Positions 35,911-44,548 of a stretch of 64,000 nt of DNA are shown here, one piece after another; the first letter of the stretch is position 1, and every line of letters begins with the position of its first letter. The stretch is from Eubacteriales bacterium. GTDB lineage: Bacteria; Bacillota; Clostridia; Lachnospirales; Lachnospiraceae. The position numbers were made by a program, and so were the translations under genes. Below the pieces are notes generated by a model. It did not search any database. It saw only the letters and a program-made list of their open reading frames with translations, and had not been told where the DNA came from. The stretch is taken from the NCBI GenBank assembly GCA_030533405.1, contig JAUNJF010000006.1:62001-126000 (forward strand). Reading direction: 5' to 3'.

Positions 35911-36079
35911 TGTCAATGGCTTCTACAAAACGATCCCAAGCATCTTCGCCGTCAAACCAGATCATTTTGCCGCCACTTTTGATGACAATGTCCGCACCAT
36001 GTTCGCCAATAGAGATGTATTTATCATTGGTGATGATTAGGTCCGTGCCTTTCTGGTTATCAATTTCTTGTCTTGCCAT
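35882..36079 (-). CDS. Small protein of unknown function (65 aa)
   Basis: This short minus-strand gene has a good ribosome binding site (AGGGTGG 4 bases before the ATG) and a soluble, acidic product with alternating hydrophobic residues (DLIITNDKYISIGEHGADIVIKS), suggesting a small beta-rich fold. No family is recognised. Its C-terminal codons lie inside the terminator hairpin at 35855-35910. The spacing and ribosome binding site make it more likely real than chance. Confidence 0.6.
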   Translation of the reverse strand: MARQEIDNQKGTDLIITNDKYISIGEHGADIVIKSGGKMIWFDGEDAWDRFVEAIDTNKASLSTG

Positions 36080-36330
36080 ATGTCCACCCTCTTAAATAAT
36101 TTGGAAAATAACACCAAGTTATTTCTTAATATATTATAGCGAAAAAATGAAGAATATAAAACATAAAATATATAAAAAAATGTGAATTTTTTTTGAACAA
36201 AATTATCAAATTCCCAAAGTAACAATATGACGGTGGATTGACTCTTGTAACTGCTGAGAAATTGAGGTAAAATAAAATAAGTATGTTTACACATGGATGA
36301 TGTGAATAAGGATAAAGTGAGGATAAAAAT

Positions 36331-37713
36331 ATGGCACAACTTTGGGGCGGTCGTTTCACAAAAGAGACAGACCAGTTAGTATATAATTTTAATGCTTCGA
36401 TTTCGTTTGATCAGAAGTTTTATAGAGAAGATATGGAAGGTAGTATGGCACATGTTAAGATGCTTGCTGCTACAGGAATATTAACAGAGGATGAAAGAGA
36501 TCAGATTTTAAAAGGGTTAGAAGGTATTCTAGCGGATGTAGAAAGTGGTGTGCTTCCGATCACATCAGAATATGAGGATATACACAGCTTTGTGGAGGCT
36601 AACTTGATTGATCGAATTGGTGATGCTGGTAAGAAATTACATACAGGTAGATCACGTAATGATCAGGTTGCTTTGGATATGAAGTTATTTACTCGTAAAG
36701 AGATTGTTGCATTAAAAGAGCTTGTAAAAGAATTGATTTTGGTGTTACATAATTTGATGAAAGAACACACAGATACCTATATGCCTGGATTTACACATTT
36801 ACAAAAGGCACAGCCAATCACGTTAGCGCATCATCTGGGTGCATATATGGAAATGTTTAAAAGAGACTATGGTCGGTTAGATGATATTTTTGAAAGAATG
36901 AATTATTGTCCGATTGGTTCTGGTGCACTTGCTGGAACAACGTATCCATTGGATCGTAATATGACAGCACAATTATTAGGGTTTAAAGGACCAACATTAA
37001 ATAGTATGGATTCTGTATCAGACCGAGATTATGTAATTGAGTTGCTAAGTGCGATGTCTACTATTATGATGCATCTAAGTCGATTCTCGGAGGAAATCAT
37101 TATTTGGAATTCGAATGAGTATCAGTTTGTAGAGTTGGATGATGCATACAGTACAGGAAGCTCTATTATGCCACAGAAGAAGAATCCAGATATTGCAGAA
37201 CTTGTACGTGGTAAGACTGGACGTGTATATGGTGCATTGATGCAGATTCTTACAACAATGAAGGGAATTCCGCTTGCCTATAATAAGGATATGCAAGAGG
37301 ATAAAGAGATGACATTTGATGCAATTGATACCGTTAAGGGTTGTTTGGCATTATTTACTGGCATGGTGAAGACTATGACTGTGAATAAGGACAAGATGGA
37401 AAGCAGTGCGAAGAATGGATTTACGAATGCAACAGATGCAGCAGATTATTTGGTAAATCATGGTGTGCCATTTAGAGATGCGCATGGTATTGTAGGACAA
37501 TTGGTTTTATATTGTATTGATAAAAATATCTCGTTAGATGACATGTCGTTAGAGGAATATAAGAAGATTTCTCCGGTGTTTGAGGAAGATATTTATGATG
37601 CAATTAGTTTACAAACTTGTGTTGAAAAACGTACTACAATTGGAGCACCGGGAAAGGTTGCTATGGAAAATGTGATTGCATTAAATGAGGATTGGATTTC
37701 CAAGTTAAATTAG
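36331..37713 (+). CDS. argH: Argininosuccinate lyase
   Basis: The 460-residue fumarase/aspartase-superfamily enzyme cleaves argininosuccinate to arginine and fumarate. The N-terminal LWGGRF, HTGRSRNDQ, the TTYPLDR region and the signature GSSIMPQKKNP are all present. argG is not nearby, so the gene stands alone. The preceding ~250 bases are very AT-rich with no strong promoter; a TGTGAATAAGG near 36300 resembles half an ARG box, which is only suggestive. Confidence 0.97.
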   Translation: MAQLWGGRFTKETDQLVYNFNASISFDQKFYREDMEGSMAHVKMLAATGILTEDERDQILKGLEGILADVESGVLPITSEYEDIHSFVEANLIDRIGDAGKKLHTGRSRNDQVALDMKLFTRKEIVALKELVKELILVLHNLMKEHTDTYMPGFTHLQKAQPITLAHHLGAYMEMFKRDYGRLDDIFERMNYCPIGSGALAGTTYPLDRNMTAQLLGFKGPTLNSMDSVSDRDYVIELLSAMSTIMMHLSRFSEEIIIWNSNEYQFVELDDAYSTGSSIMPQKKNPDIAELVRGKTGRVYGALMQILTTMKGIPLAYNKDMQEDKEMTFDAIDTVKGCLALFTGMVKTMTVNKDKMESSAKNGFTNATDAADYLVNHGVPFRDAHGIVGQLVLYCIDKNISLDDMSLEEYKKISPVFEEDIYDAISLQTCVEKRTTIGAPGKVAMENVIALNEDWISKLN

Positions 37714-37734
37714 ATGAAATGAGGCGACGTGAAA

Positions 37735-37989
37735 ATGAATAATACAGACAAGGCAAAGATGGAAGCAGCGAAGAGAATGTTGCTTGGTCGTATTGATATA
37801 GAAGAAGTTGCAATGCTACTTGATATGTCTATGGAGCAGTTGATGCCGTTGAAAGAGGAATTGGAAGACAAAATTCGAGAGACATATGGAGATGTCGATA
37901 TCAATGACATTCAAAATGGTACTGTAATTTTTGATAATTATGATGATTTTGGGGCGAATGAAGATTTACCACAAGACAATAAAGAGTAG
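37735..37989 (+). CDS. Small conserved-looking protein (84 aa), possible helix-turn-helix
   Basis: The product is helical and acidic. The stretch RIDIEEVAMLLDMSMEQLMPLKEEL resembles a short helix-turn-helix, such as those at the ends of transposase-like or Rpn proteins, but no full domain is present. It sits 21 bases after argH and 66 bases before nadB, so it is probably co-transcribed. The start is either GTG 37729 or ATG 37735; GAGG spacing favours the ATG. Confidence 0.65.
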   Translation: MNNTDKAKMEAAKRMLLGRIDIEEVAMLLDMSMEQLMPLKEELEDKIRETYGDVDINDIQNGTVIFDNYDDFGANEDLPQDNKE

Positions 37990-38055
37990 GAAGTTTACCT
38001 GTTTGGAGTGGACAAGGACTTTGCGAAGGTAAAGGACCTGGTCATGGAGAATACG

Positions 38056-39387
38056 ATGGAAAAAGAATATGACATCATAATAGTTGGTAACGGTGTTGCG
38101 GGGTTGTTTGCGGCGCTTCATTTACCGGAAGATAAGAAAATTGCCATAATAACAAAGGGCGATATGGAAGAAAGTGATTCTTTTCTTGCACAGGGTGGTA
38201 TTTGTGTGTTGAAAAATGAGGACGATTATGCTCCATATTTTGAGGATACTATGCGTGCAGGACATTATGAAAATGATAAGCAGTCTGTGGATAAGATGAT
38301 AAGAGATTCACAAGATATTGTGAAAGAATTGGTAGATTTTGGTGTTGAATTTGAACGTCAAAATGGCGAGTTTTGTTTCACAAGGGAAGGTGCACATTCT
38401 GCATCTAGAATTCTTTATCATGATGATGTAACAGGAAAAGAAATTACATCAAAACTTTTGAACTGTGTAATGGAGAGAACAAATATTTCTATTTTTACTC
38501 ATACAACGATGTTAGATATCATAGAAAAGGATAACGTTTGCTACGGTGTGGTTGTTCAATTAGAAAATGGTGAAAAACAATGTGTGTGCGCGGATTATAC
38601 AATTTGGGCATGTGGAGGAATTGGTGGTTTGTATGAACATTCTACCAATTTTAGACAATTGACAGGAGATGCATTGGCGATTGCAATGCAACATCGTATT
38701 GCATTAGAGAATGTTGATTATGTACAGATTCATCCTACCACATTGTATTCCAATCGGCCGGGAAGAAGATTTTTAATTTCTGAATCTGTTCGTGGTGAGG
38801 GCGCTGTTTTATACGATCGGAATCGAGAGCGATTCACAGATGAATTACAGCCAAGAGATGTTGTTGCAAAGGCAATTTATCGACAAATGGAGATAGATAA
38901 GACGAATTATGTATTGTTATCACTTGAAAAAATGAGTCCGGAAGATATTGTGAAGAGATTTCCAAACATTTATAAAAGATGTTTAGAGGAAGGATATGAT
39001 ATTACAAAAGAGTGTATACCTGTCGTACCTGCACAACACTATTTTATGGGTGGTGTGAAAGTGGATTTAGATAGTAAAACATCTATGGAGCGATTGTATG
39101 CTGCTGGCGAGACGGCATGTAATGGTGTACATGGTGCGAATCGTTTGGCAAGTAATTCTTTATTGGAAAGTCTTGTTTGGGCAAAGGCTGCAGCACTGGA
39201 TATCGTGAAAAATTATAGCAAAGTACGAGTGGAAACAGAATTTGTATTAAAACAAGAGGAAATATGGAATCATAAAAATACAGATGAAGTTTTTTCAGCA
39301 TATCATACTATGGTAAAAAACAAAATAAAAGAAGAGGGAAAGAAGCGAGAAGGAAAGAAGAATACAGATTTATGGAAAAGATCCTAA
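38056..39387 (+). CDS. nadB: L-aspartate oxidase
   Basis: The 443-residue FAD enzyme oxidises L-aspartate to iminoaspartate, the first step of de novo NAD synthesis. It has DIIIVGNGVAGLFAAL, SFLAQGGICV, an Arg-rich HIHPT-like segment (VQIHPTTLY), RGEGAVL and the C-terminal GANRLASNSLLE. The ATG at 38056 was chosen because GGAG lies 6 bases upstream; in-frame starts at 38008 (GTG) and 38044 (ATG) are possible. nadC follows after 19 bases. nadA is not in the window. Confidence 0.94.
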   Translation: MEKEYDIIIVGNGVAGLFAALHLPEDKKIAIITKGDMEESDSFLAQGGICVLKNEDDYAPYFEDTMRAGHYENDKQSVDKMIRDSQDIVKELVDFGVEFERQNGEFCFTREGAHSASRILYHDDVTGKEITSKLLNCVMERTNISIFTHTTMLDIIEKDNVCYGVVVQLENGEKQCVCADYTIWACGGIGGLYEHSTNFRQLTGDALAIAMQHRIALENVDYVQIHPTTLYSNRPGRRFLISESVRGEGAVLYDRNRERFTDELQPRDVVAKAIYRQMEIDKTNYVLLSLEKMSPEDIVKRFPNIYKRCLEEGYDITKECIPVVPAQHYFMGGVKVDLDSKTSMERLYAAGETACNGVHGANRLASNSLLESLVWAKAAALDIVKNYSKVRVETEFVLKQEEIWNHKNTDEVFSAYHTMVKNKIKEEGKKREGKKNTDLWKRS

Positions 39388-39406
39388 TGTATAAAAGGAG
39401 AAGATG

Positions 39407-40255
39407 ATGAGAGAGTTAATGAATTTAAATGTGGATAATTTAATTTTGCAAGCATTAAGAGAAGATATTACAAGTGAAGATATTACAACAAACTCGGTTA
39501 TGCCAGAGTACAAATTGGGTAGTGTGGAATTGATTTGTAAGCAGGATGGAGTCATTGCAGGGCTTCCCATTTTTATGCGTGTATTTCAGTTGTTAGATGA
39601 TACTGTAACATTTGATATGAAAGCAAAAGATGGTGATCTTGTAAAGAACGGTCAATTGATTGGTACTGTAACAGGCGATATTCGTGTTTTATTAGAGGGA
39701 GAGCGTACTGCACTAAATTATTTGCAAAGAATGAGTGGTATTGCAACGTATACACATTCTATCGCTGTATTATTTGAGGGTAGCAAAACAAAATTGTTAG
39801 ATACCAGAAAAACGACACCTAATATGCGTGTGTTTGAAAAATATGCTGTGAAAGTCGGTGGTGGATATAACCACAGATTTAATTTATCTGATGGAATATT
39901 ATTGAAAGACAATCATATTGGTGCAGCTGGTAGCGTGGCGAAGGCAGTACATATGGCACAGGAATATGCACCGTTTGTGCGTAAGATTGAAGTTGAATGT
40001 GAGACACTTGACATGGTGAAAGAAGCTGTTGAAGCAGGTGCGGATATCATTATGTTGGATAATATGGATAAAGAAACAATGAAACAGGCGATTACCATTA
40101 TAGACGGAAGAGCGAAGACAGAATGTTCAGGTAATGTAACAAAAGAAAATGTTGCAAACTTGATTGATATCGGAGTGGATTATATTTCGTCTGGTGCGTT
40201 GACACATTCCGCTCCAATTATGGATTTATCGCTTAAAAATTTACATGCAATTTAG
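39407..40255 (+). CDS. nadC: Nicotinate-nucleotide pyrophosphorylase (quinolinate phosphoribosyltransferase)
   Basis: The 282-residue enzyme turns quinolinate and PRPP into nicotinate mononucleotide. It shows EDITSEDITT at the N-terminus, GERTALNYLQRMSGIAT, LDTRKTTPNMR, GGGYNHRFNLSDGILLKDNHI and a C-terminal VDYISSGALTHS, all family hallmarks. It forms an operon with nadB. The ATG at 39407 has GGAG 6 bases upstream; an ATG three bases earlier is equivalent. Confidence 0.97.
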   Translation: MRELMNLNVDNLILQALREDITSEDITTNSVMPEYKLGSVELICKQDGVIAGLPIFMRVFQLLDDTVTFDMKAKDGDLVKNGQLIGTVTGDIRVLLEGERTALNYLQRMSGIATYTHSIAVLFEGSKTKLLDTRKTTPNMRVFEKYAVKVGGGYNHRFNLSDGILLKDNHIGAAGSVAKAVHMAQEYAPFVRKIEVECETLDMVKEAVEAGADIIMLDNMDKETMKQAITIIDGRAKTECSGNVTKENVANLIDIGVDYISSGALTHSAPIMDLSLKNLHAI

Positions 40256-40267
40256 TTTCATCAAAAT

Positions 40268-40325
40268 AAGGAGTCCGTACTGCCCCTAAGGTATATATGT
40301 TGGCAGGCAGACTCCTTTTTTAATA
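40268..40325 (+). terminator. Intrinsic terminator after nadC
   Basis: AAGGAGTC pairs with GACTCCTT, with an inner TGCC/GGCA stem, and is followed by six T. Confidence 0.8.
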
Positions 40326-40330
40326 AAATA

Positions 40331-40396
40331 TATAATTCCTATTGACTTTGTATGAAATACGATGTATATTTTGTTACAGAGTGAATAGGAATTATA
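40331..40396 (+). promoter_or_regulatory. Promoter of cysK flanked by a 13-bp inverted repeat
   Basis: TTGACT (40342-40347) and TATATT (40365-40370) are 17 bases apart. The perfect inverted repeat TATAATTCCTATT (40331-40343) and AATAGGAATTATA (40384-40396) brackets the promoter, the left arm touching the -35 and the right arm lying downstream of the start point. The layout suggests a repressor site; the AATTCC/GGAATT core recalls Rrf2-type (CymR) sulfur regulators, which is inference only. Confidence 0.65.
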
Positions 40397-40412
40397 TTAG
40401 GAGGATGTAGAT

Positions 40413-41345
40413 ATGGCAAAGATAGCAAAACAGTTAACGGAATTAGTAGGACATACACCATTACTTGAAGTGAGTAATTATGAAAAGCAAAATGATTTAC
40501 ACGCAAAGGTAATTGCCAAGGTAGAGTATTTTAATCCACTTGGAAGTGTCAAGGATCGTGTTGCGGTGGCTATGATTGAGCAGGCGCAACAGGATGGAAA
40601 GATTAATAAAGATACTGTAATTATTGAACCAACATCAGGAAATACAGGTATTGGTTTGGCTTTTGTTGCAGCATCTAAGGGACTTCGTTTGATTCTTACA
40701 ATGCCAGATACTATGAGTGTAGAAAGAAGAAAGATTGTAGCAGCATTAGGTGCAGAAATTGTTTTGACACCAGGACGTGAAGGCATGAAGGGTGCAATTG
40801 CAAAGGCAAATGCATTAAAGGAAGAATATGGAAATGCATTTATTCCACAACAGTTTGAAAATGAAGCGAACCCTGCAATTCATAAGGTTACAACAGCAGA
40901 GGAAATCTGGGAAGATACAGATGGTAAGGTAGACATTTTTGTTTCTGCGGTTGGAACAGGTGGTACTGTTACTGGTACAGCACAGGGTCTTAAGAGTAAG
41001 AATCCGAATATTCAGGTTGTTGCTGTAGAGCCAGCTGATTCAGCGGTTCTTTCAGGAAAAGAGCCTGGACCTCATAAGATTCAGGGTATTGGTGCAGGAT
41101 TTGTACCTGCTATTTTACAAAGAGATTTGATTGATGAGATTATTCCTGTAGAAAATGATCAGGCATTTGAAACATCAAGAGCTGTTGCGAAGTCAGATGG
41201 ATTATTAGTTGGTATTTCTTCTGGTGCTGCATTATATGCCGCAACGGTTCTTGCAAAAAGACCAGAGAATGCTGGTAAGAATATTGTTGTGTTATTGCCA
41301 GATACAGGAGAGCGTTATTTGTCAACTTCATTATTTGAGTTATAA
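40413..41345 (+). CDS. cysK: Cysteine synthase A (O-acetylserine sulfhydrylase)
   Basis: The 310-residue PLP enzyme makes cysteine from O-acetylserine and sulfide. PLP Lys47 lies in [11 protein letters not shown], the substrate loop is [12 protein letters not shown], and the PLP-phosphate loop is [11 protein letters not shown]. The C-terminal [13 protein letters not shown] is typical of CysK. AGGAGG precedes the ATG by 8 bases. It is a single-gene unit with its own promoter. Confidence 0.97.
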   Translation: MAKIAKQLTELVGHTPLLEVSNYEKQNDLHAKVIAKVEYFNPLGSVKDRVAVAMIEQAQQDGKINKDTVIIEPTSGNTGIGLAFVAASKGLRLILTMPDTMSVERRKIVAALGAEIVLTPGREGMKGAIAKANALKEEYGNAFIPQQFENEANPAIHKVTTAEEIWEDTDGKVDIFVSAVGTGGTVTGTAQGLKSKNPNIQVVAVEPADSAVLSGKEPGPHKIQGIGAGFVPAILQRDLIDEIIPVENDQAFETSRAVAKSDGLLVGISSGAALYAATVLAKRPENAGKNIVVLLPDTGERYLSTSLFEL

Positions 41346-41449
41346 ATGTTAATTAGTTGACCCGAATTGTGCATCTGTTATCCAAGAGTGTTGAATTAAA
41401 TACTTTATGATAGAGTCTGACATAACGTCATATAATAGGAGTTTGAATT

Positions 41450-41722
41450 ATGATATATGTTTATTTACTTGTGATAAATTTGATAGCATTTATTGTTTAT
41501 GGTGTGGATAAACAGAAAGCGAAAAAGGGAAAATGGCGTATATCAGAAAAGACACTGATTGGATTGGCTATCATAGGTGGAAGTGTTGGAGCATTTGTTG
41601 GAATGCAGGTGTTTCATCATAAAACAAAACATGCATTGTTTGTTGTGGGGGTGCCACTCATATTTTTTCTACAGGTAGCAGTGGTTGTTTATCTCGTTCG
41701 GATAGGACTCTTATTTCAATAA
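41450..41722 (+). CDS. DUF1294 small membrane protein
   Basis: The 90-residue protein has three hydrophobic helices and the DUF1294 pattern: VYGVDKQKAKKGKWRISEKTLI, IGGSVGAFVGM and FHHKTKHALF. The function of the family is unknown. AGGAG precedes the ATG by 8 bases, and a strong terminator follows. Confidence 0.9.
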   Translation: MIYVYLLVINLIAFIVYGVDKQKAKKGKWRISEKTLIGLAIIGGSVGAFVGMQVFHHKTKHALFVVGVPLIFFLQVAVVVYLVRIGLLFQ

Positions 41723-41732
41723 TGGATTCGTT

Positions 41733-41768
41733 AAAAACTTTCGTACATATTTGTGCGAAAGTTTTTTT
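41733..41768 (+). terminator. Intrinsic terminator after the DUF1294 gene
   Basis: AAAAACTTTCG pairs with CGAAAGTTTTT and runs into a T run. Confidence 0.9.
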
Positions 41769-41775
41769 ATTGTTT

Positions 41776-41811
41776 AAATGTTAACCTTTGATAAAATTAT
41801 GGTTGACATTT
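41776..41811 (+). promoter_or_regulatory. BirA-type biotin operator of bioB-bioY
   Basis: TGTTAACC (41779-41786) and GGTTGACA (41801-41808) form an inverted repeat with a 14-base spacer, flanked by AAA and TTT. As in the bioWF operon, the right half-site contains the TTGACA -35 box. Confidence 0.88.
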
Positions 41812-41831
41812 TGAAGCTGTGGAATTATAGT
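41803..41831 (+). promoter_or_regulatory. Promoter of bioB-bioY
   Basis: A perfect TTGACA inside the BirA operator is followed after 17 bases by TATAGT. Transcription would begin about 28 bases before bioB. Confidence 0.8.
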
Positions 41832-41865
41832 AGTATAGAAATATGTGTTTAGAGAGGAAAAACAG

Positions 41866-42831
41866 ATGGATATTCAACAATTAACAAAGGATATTATTGC
41901 TGGAAAACGTTTAGGAAGAGAGGATGACCTGTCATTCTTCATGGATGTGGATTTAGAATTGTTGGCAATGTGTGCAAATGAAATTCGAGAAGCGTTATGT
42001 GGGAATCATGTAGATTTGTGTACGATTATAAATGGTAGAGCAGGAAAATGTAGCGAGGATTGTAAGTTTTGTGCACAATCTGCACATAATCATACAGGAT
42101 GTGAGGCACATGGTGTACTAGAACCAGAAGCTGTGTTAGAAGATTGCAAGGCAAGAGAGGCTGTAGGAGTCAATGCATATTCCATTGTAACGGCAGGTAG
42201 AGCCGTTGAAGGTAATGATTTAGATACACTGGTTGATACATATGCATTGTTGCATGAAGAATGTGATGTTATTCTATGTGCGTCGCATGGTTTAATTAGT
42301 GAAGAGGCGTTTGCGAGATTGAAAAAGGCAGGTGTGACAAGATACCATGCTAATATTGAGACGTCAAAGCGAAATTTTCCCAATATTTGTACAACACATA
42401 CATATGAGGATAAATTAACGGAGATTCGTATGGCAAAGGAAGCTGGTCTGATGGTTTGTTCTGGTGGAATTATTGGAATGGGAGAAAGCTTTGAAGATCG
42501 TTTGGATATGGCAATTTCTTTAGCTGAATTAGAGATTACCTCTATTCCGATTAATGCGTTGATTCCTGTTGAGGGAACTCCGTTTGCAACATTAGAACCA
42601 TTAACAGAAGATGAAATTATACGTACAGTTGCAATGTTTCGTTTTGTGAACCCTACCGCATATATTCGTATGGCGGCGGGAAGAAATTATTTTAAAGATG
42701 GTGGCAGAAGATTGTTTGCGTCAGGTGCGAATGCTACGATAACAGGTGATATGTTAACAACGATTGGAAATAACACAAAGCAGGATATGGAAATGTTACA
42801 GGATATGGGATTTTGTTGGAAAGAGGAGTAG
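41866..42831 (+). CDS. bioB: Biotin synthase
   Basis: The 321-residue radical SAM enzyme inserts sulfur into dethiobiotin. The 4Fe-4S cluster motif CxxxCxxC is at Cys62, Cys66 and Cys69 (CSEDCKFCAQS); the YHANIETSK-type segment and the RMAAGR motif for the second cluster follow. The ATG at 41866 lies 8 bases after GAGG; an in-frame GTG at 41845 contains the ribosome binding site and is unlikely. bioY follows after 10 bases. Confidence 0.96.
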   Translation: MDIQQLTKDIIAGKRLGREDDLSFFMDVDLELLAMCANEIREALCGNHVDLCTIINGRAGKCSEDCKFCAQSAHNHTGCEAHGVLEPEAVLEDCKAREAVGVNAYSIVTAGRAVEGNDLDTLVDTYALLHEECDVILCASHGLISEEAFARLKKAGVTRYHANIETSKRNFPNICTTHTYEDKLTEIRMAKEAGLMVCSGGIIGMGESFEDRLDMAISLAELEITSIPINALIPVEGTPFATLEPLTEDEIIRTVAMFRFVNPTAYIRMAAGRNYFKDGGRRLFASGANATITGDMLTTIGNNTKQDMEMLQDMGFCWKEE

Positions 42832-42841
42832 GAGAAAAGAA

Positions 42842-43426
42842 ATGAAGAAAGTAAATGAAACAGTAAGCGTGAAGGAAAGAGAACATATGGGAACATCAAA
42901 AATACAAATAAAGGATATGGCGTTGATCGCTGTAATGACAGCGGTAACATGTGTGCTGGCTCCATTGTCGATACCAATTGGTCCGGTTCCGATTTCATTA
43001 ACCAATTTAGCAATTTACTTTGGATTATATTTGATTGGAACGAAAAAGGAAGTCATTAGCTATATTGTGTATATGATAATTGGATTGGTAGGTATTCCAG
43101 TGTTTTCTGGATTTACTGGTGGACCAGCAAAACTGATTGGACCAACTGGTGGATATATTATTGGATTTGTACCAATGGCAATTGTTGCTGGATTGGTGAT
43201 TGATCGTTTTAGAGATAAAATAGTTCCTTGTTTTTTAGGAATGGTGGTTGGAACCATTATTTGTTATGCATTAGGAACAGCATGGCTTGCTTATCAGGGT
43301 CAAATGGAATTAAAAGCAGCATTGTTTGCAGGTGTCATTCCATTTATTCCAGGGGACTTGATCAAAATGGGAATTGCAGCATTTTTTGGCAGAGTAATTC
43401 GAAAAAGAGTAGACCGAGCGGTTTAA
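42842..43426 (+). CDS. bioY: Biotin ECF transporter S component BioY
   Basis: The 194-residue protein has about six membrane helices after a polar N-terminus of ~25 residues. It shows the BioY pattern IPIGPVPISLTNLAIYFGLYLIG and GFTGGPAKLIGPTGGYIIGF. It binds biotin and works with a shared EcfA/A'/T energising module, which must be encoded elsewhere. AGGAG lies 8 bases upstream of the ATG; MGTSKIQ (16 codons in) is a possible internal start. Confidence 0.95.
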   Translation: MKKVNETVSVKEREHMGTSKIQIKDMALIAVMTAVTCVLAPLSIPIGPVPISLTNLAIYFGLYLIGTKKEVISYIVYMIIGLVGIPVFSGFTGGPAKLIGPTGGYIIGFVPMAIVAGLVIDRFRDKIVPCFLGMVVGTIICYALGTAWLAYQGQMELKAALFAGVIPFIPGDLIKMGIAAFFGRVIRKRVDRAV

Positions 43427-43464
43427 ACAATGGATGGTAGAAAAATCATATATTTGAGATGGAA

Positions 43465-43501
43465 AACAGTCGGATTTTCATGGTCCGGCTGTTGTTTTTT
43501 T
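43465..43501 (+). terminator. Intrinsic terminator after bioY
   Basis: AACAGTCGGA pairs with TCCGGCTGTT (one G-T pair) around a 9-base loop and is followed by GTTTTTTT. Confidence 0.88.
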
Positions 43502-43520
43502 GTCTATGAAAGGGTATACT
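43492..43520 (+). promoter_or_regulatory. Candidate promoter of the thioredoxin-reductase-like gene
   Basis: TTGTTT at the foot of the bioY terminator is followed after 17 bases by TATACT, 33 bases before the start codon. Confidence 0.6.
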
Positions 43521-43552
43521 AAAAATAAATTTAAAAATAGGAGAATCGTTAT

Positions 43553-44464
43553 ATGTATGATGTGATAATTATCGGAAGTGGTCCGGCAGGATTATCTGCT
43601 TCGGTATATGCAAAAAGGGCAAAAATGGATGTTATGGTTATAGAAAAAGAACCATTTAGTGGAGGACAAATTGTAAATACAGAATGCGTAGATAATTATC
43701 TGGGATTAAATGGGACAAGTGGGTATGAATTGGCAACCAAATTTCGGGAGCACGCAGATTCTTTAGAGGTTCCTTTTGTGACGGGTGAAGTGATTCGTCT
43801 TTCAAAACAGGAAAGTTCGTGGATTTGTAATATGAAAAATGGCGATGCGTTTGAAACGAAGAATGTTGTGATTGCGACCGGCGCAAGATATCGACATTTG
43901 AATGTTTCTGGGGAAGAGGAATTAAAAGGAGCCGGTGTTTCTTACTGTGCAACCTGTGATGGTGCTTTTTTTAGAAATAAAGATGTCGTTGTTGTTGGTG
44001 GTGGAGATGTTGCAATCGGTGATGCATTATATCTTGCCAATTTGTGTAATAAAGTTTATTTGGTACATCGAAGAGATACATTTCGTGCTGCAAATGTGCT
44101 TGTGGAGCGTATGAAGGAGACAGGAAATATTGAATTTTTGCCGTTTCATGAAGTAAGAGAGATTCAGGGGAGTGGAATGGTACAATCTGTTCATATCGTA
44201 AATAATCAAACACAAGAGGAAAATGACTTGATTGTATCAGGCGTATTTGTTGCGGTAGGAATGGAACCAGAGACTTCTTTTGTGAATGGAATGGTCAAAT
44301 TGGATGATGCGGGTTATATTGTTGCAGATGAAACAGGTGTGACAAGTGAAAATGGTATTTATGTCGCTGGTGATGTGAGAACGAAAGTCCTTCGTCAGGT
44401 TTCTACAGCTGTGTCAGATGGTGCGAATGTAATAGCATCGATAGAAAGAAATATGAGTAATTGA
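43553..44464 (+). CDS. trxB: Thioredoxin reductase-like flavoprotein
   Basis: The 303-residue FAD/NAD(P)H enzyme has GSGPAGLSAS at the N-terminus, redox pair Cys132/Cys135 in CATCDGAFF, the nucleotide-binding GGGDVAIGDA and a C-terminal YVAGDVRTK. The NADPH-binding His-Arg-Arg (HRRD) is kept. It reduces thioredoxin or a related partner; no trxA lies next to it. AGGAG precedes the ATG by 8 bases. Confidence 0.93.
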   Translation: MYDVIIIGSGPAGLSASVYAKRAKMDVMVIEKEPFSGGQIVNTECVDNYLGLNGTSGYELATKFREHADSLEVPFVTGEVIRLSKQESSWICNMKNGDAFETKNVVIATGARYRHLNVSGEEELKGAGVSYCATCDGAFFRNKDVVVVGGGDVAIGDALYLANLCNKVYLVHRRDTFRAANVLVERMKETGNIEFLPFHEVREIQGSGMVQSVHIVNNQTQEENDLIVSGVFVAVGMEPETSFVNGMVKLDDAGYIVADETGVTSENGIYVAGDVRTKVLRQVSTAVSDGANVIASIERNMSN

Positions 44465-44489
44465 AAAAAAGACAGATGTATGCTAGTAT
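44461..44489 (+). promoter_or_regulatory. Candidate promoter of pyrE
   Basis: TTGAAA, which overlaps the trxB stop codon, is followed after 17 bases by TAGTAT; a TATAAA lies three bases further on. Confidence 0.5.
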
Positions 44490-44548
44490 AAATATATGTG
44501 TTGATAAAAAAGAAGAAATTATCTACGAGAATACGGAGGTTTAAACAT

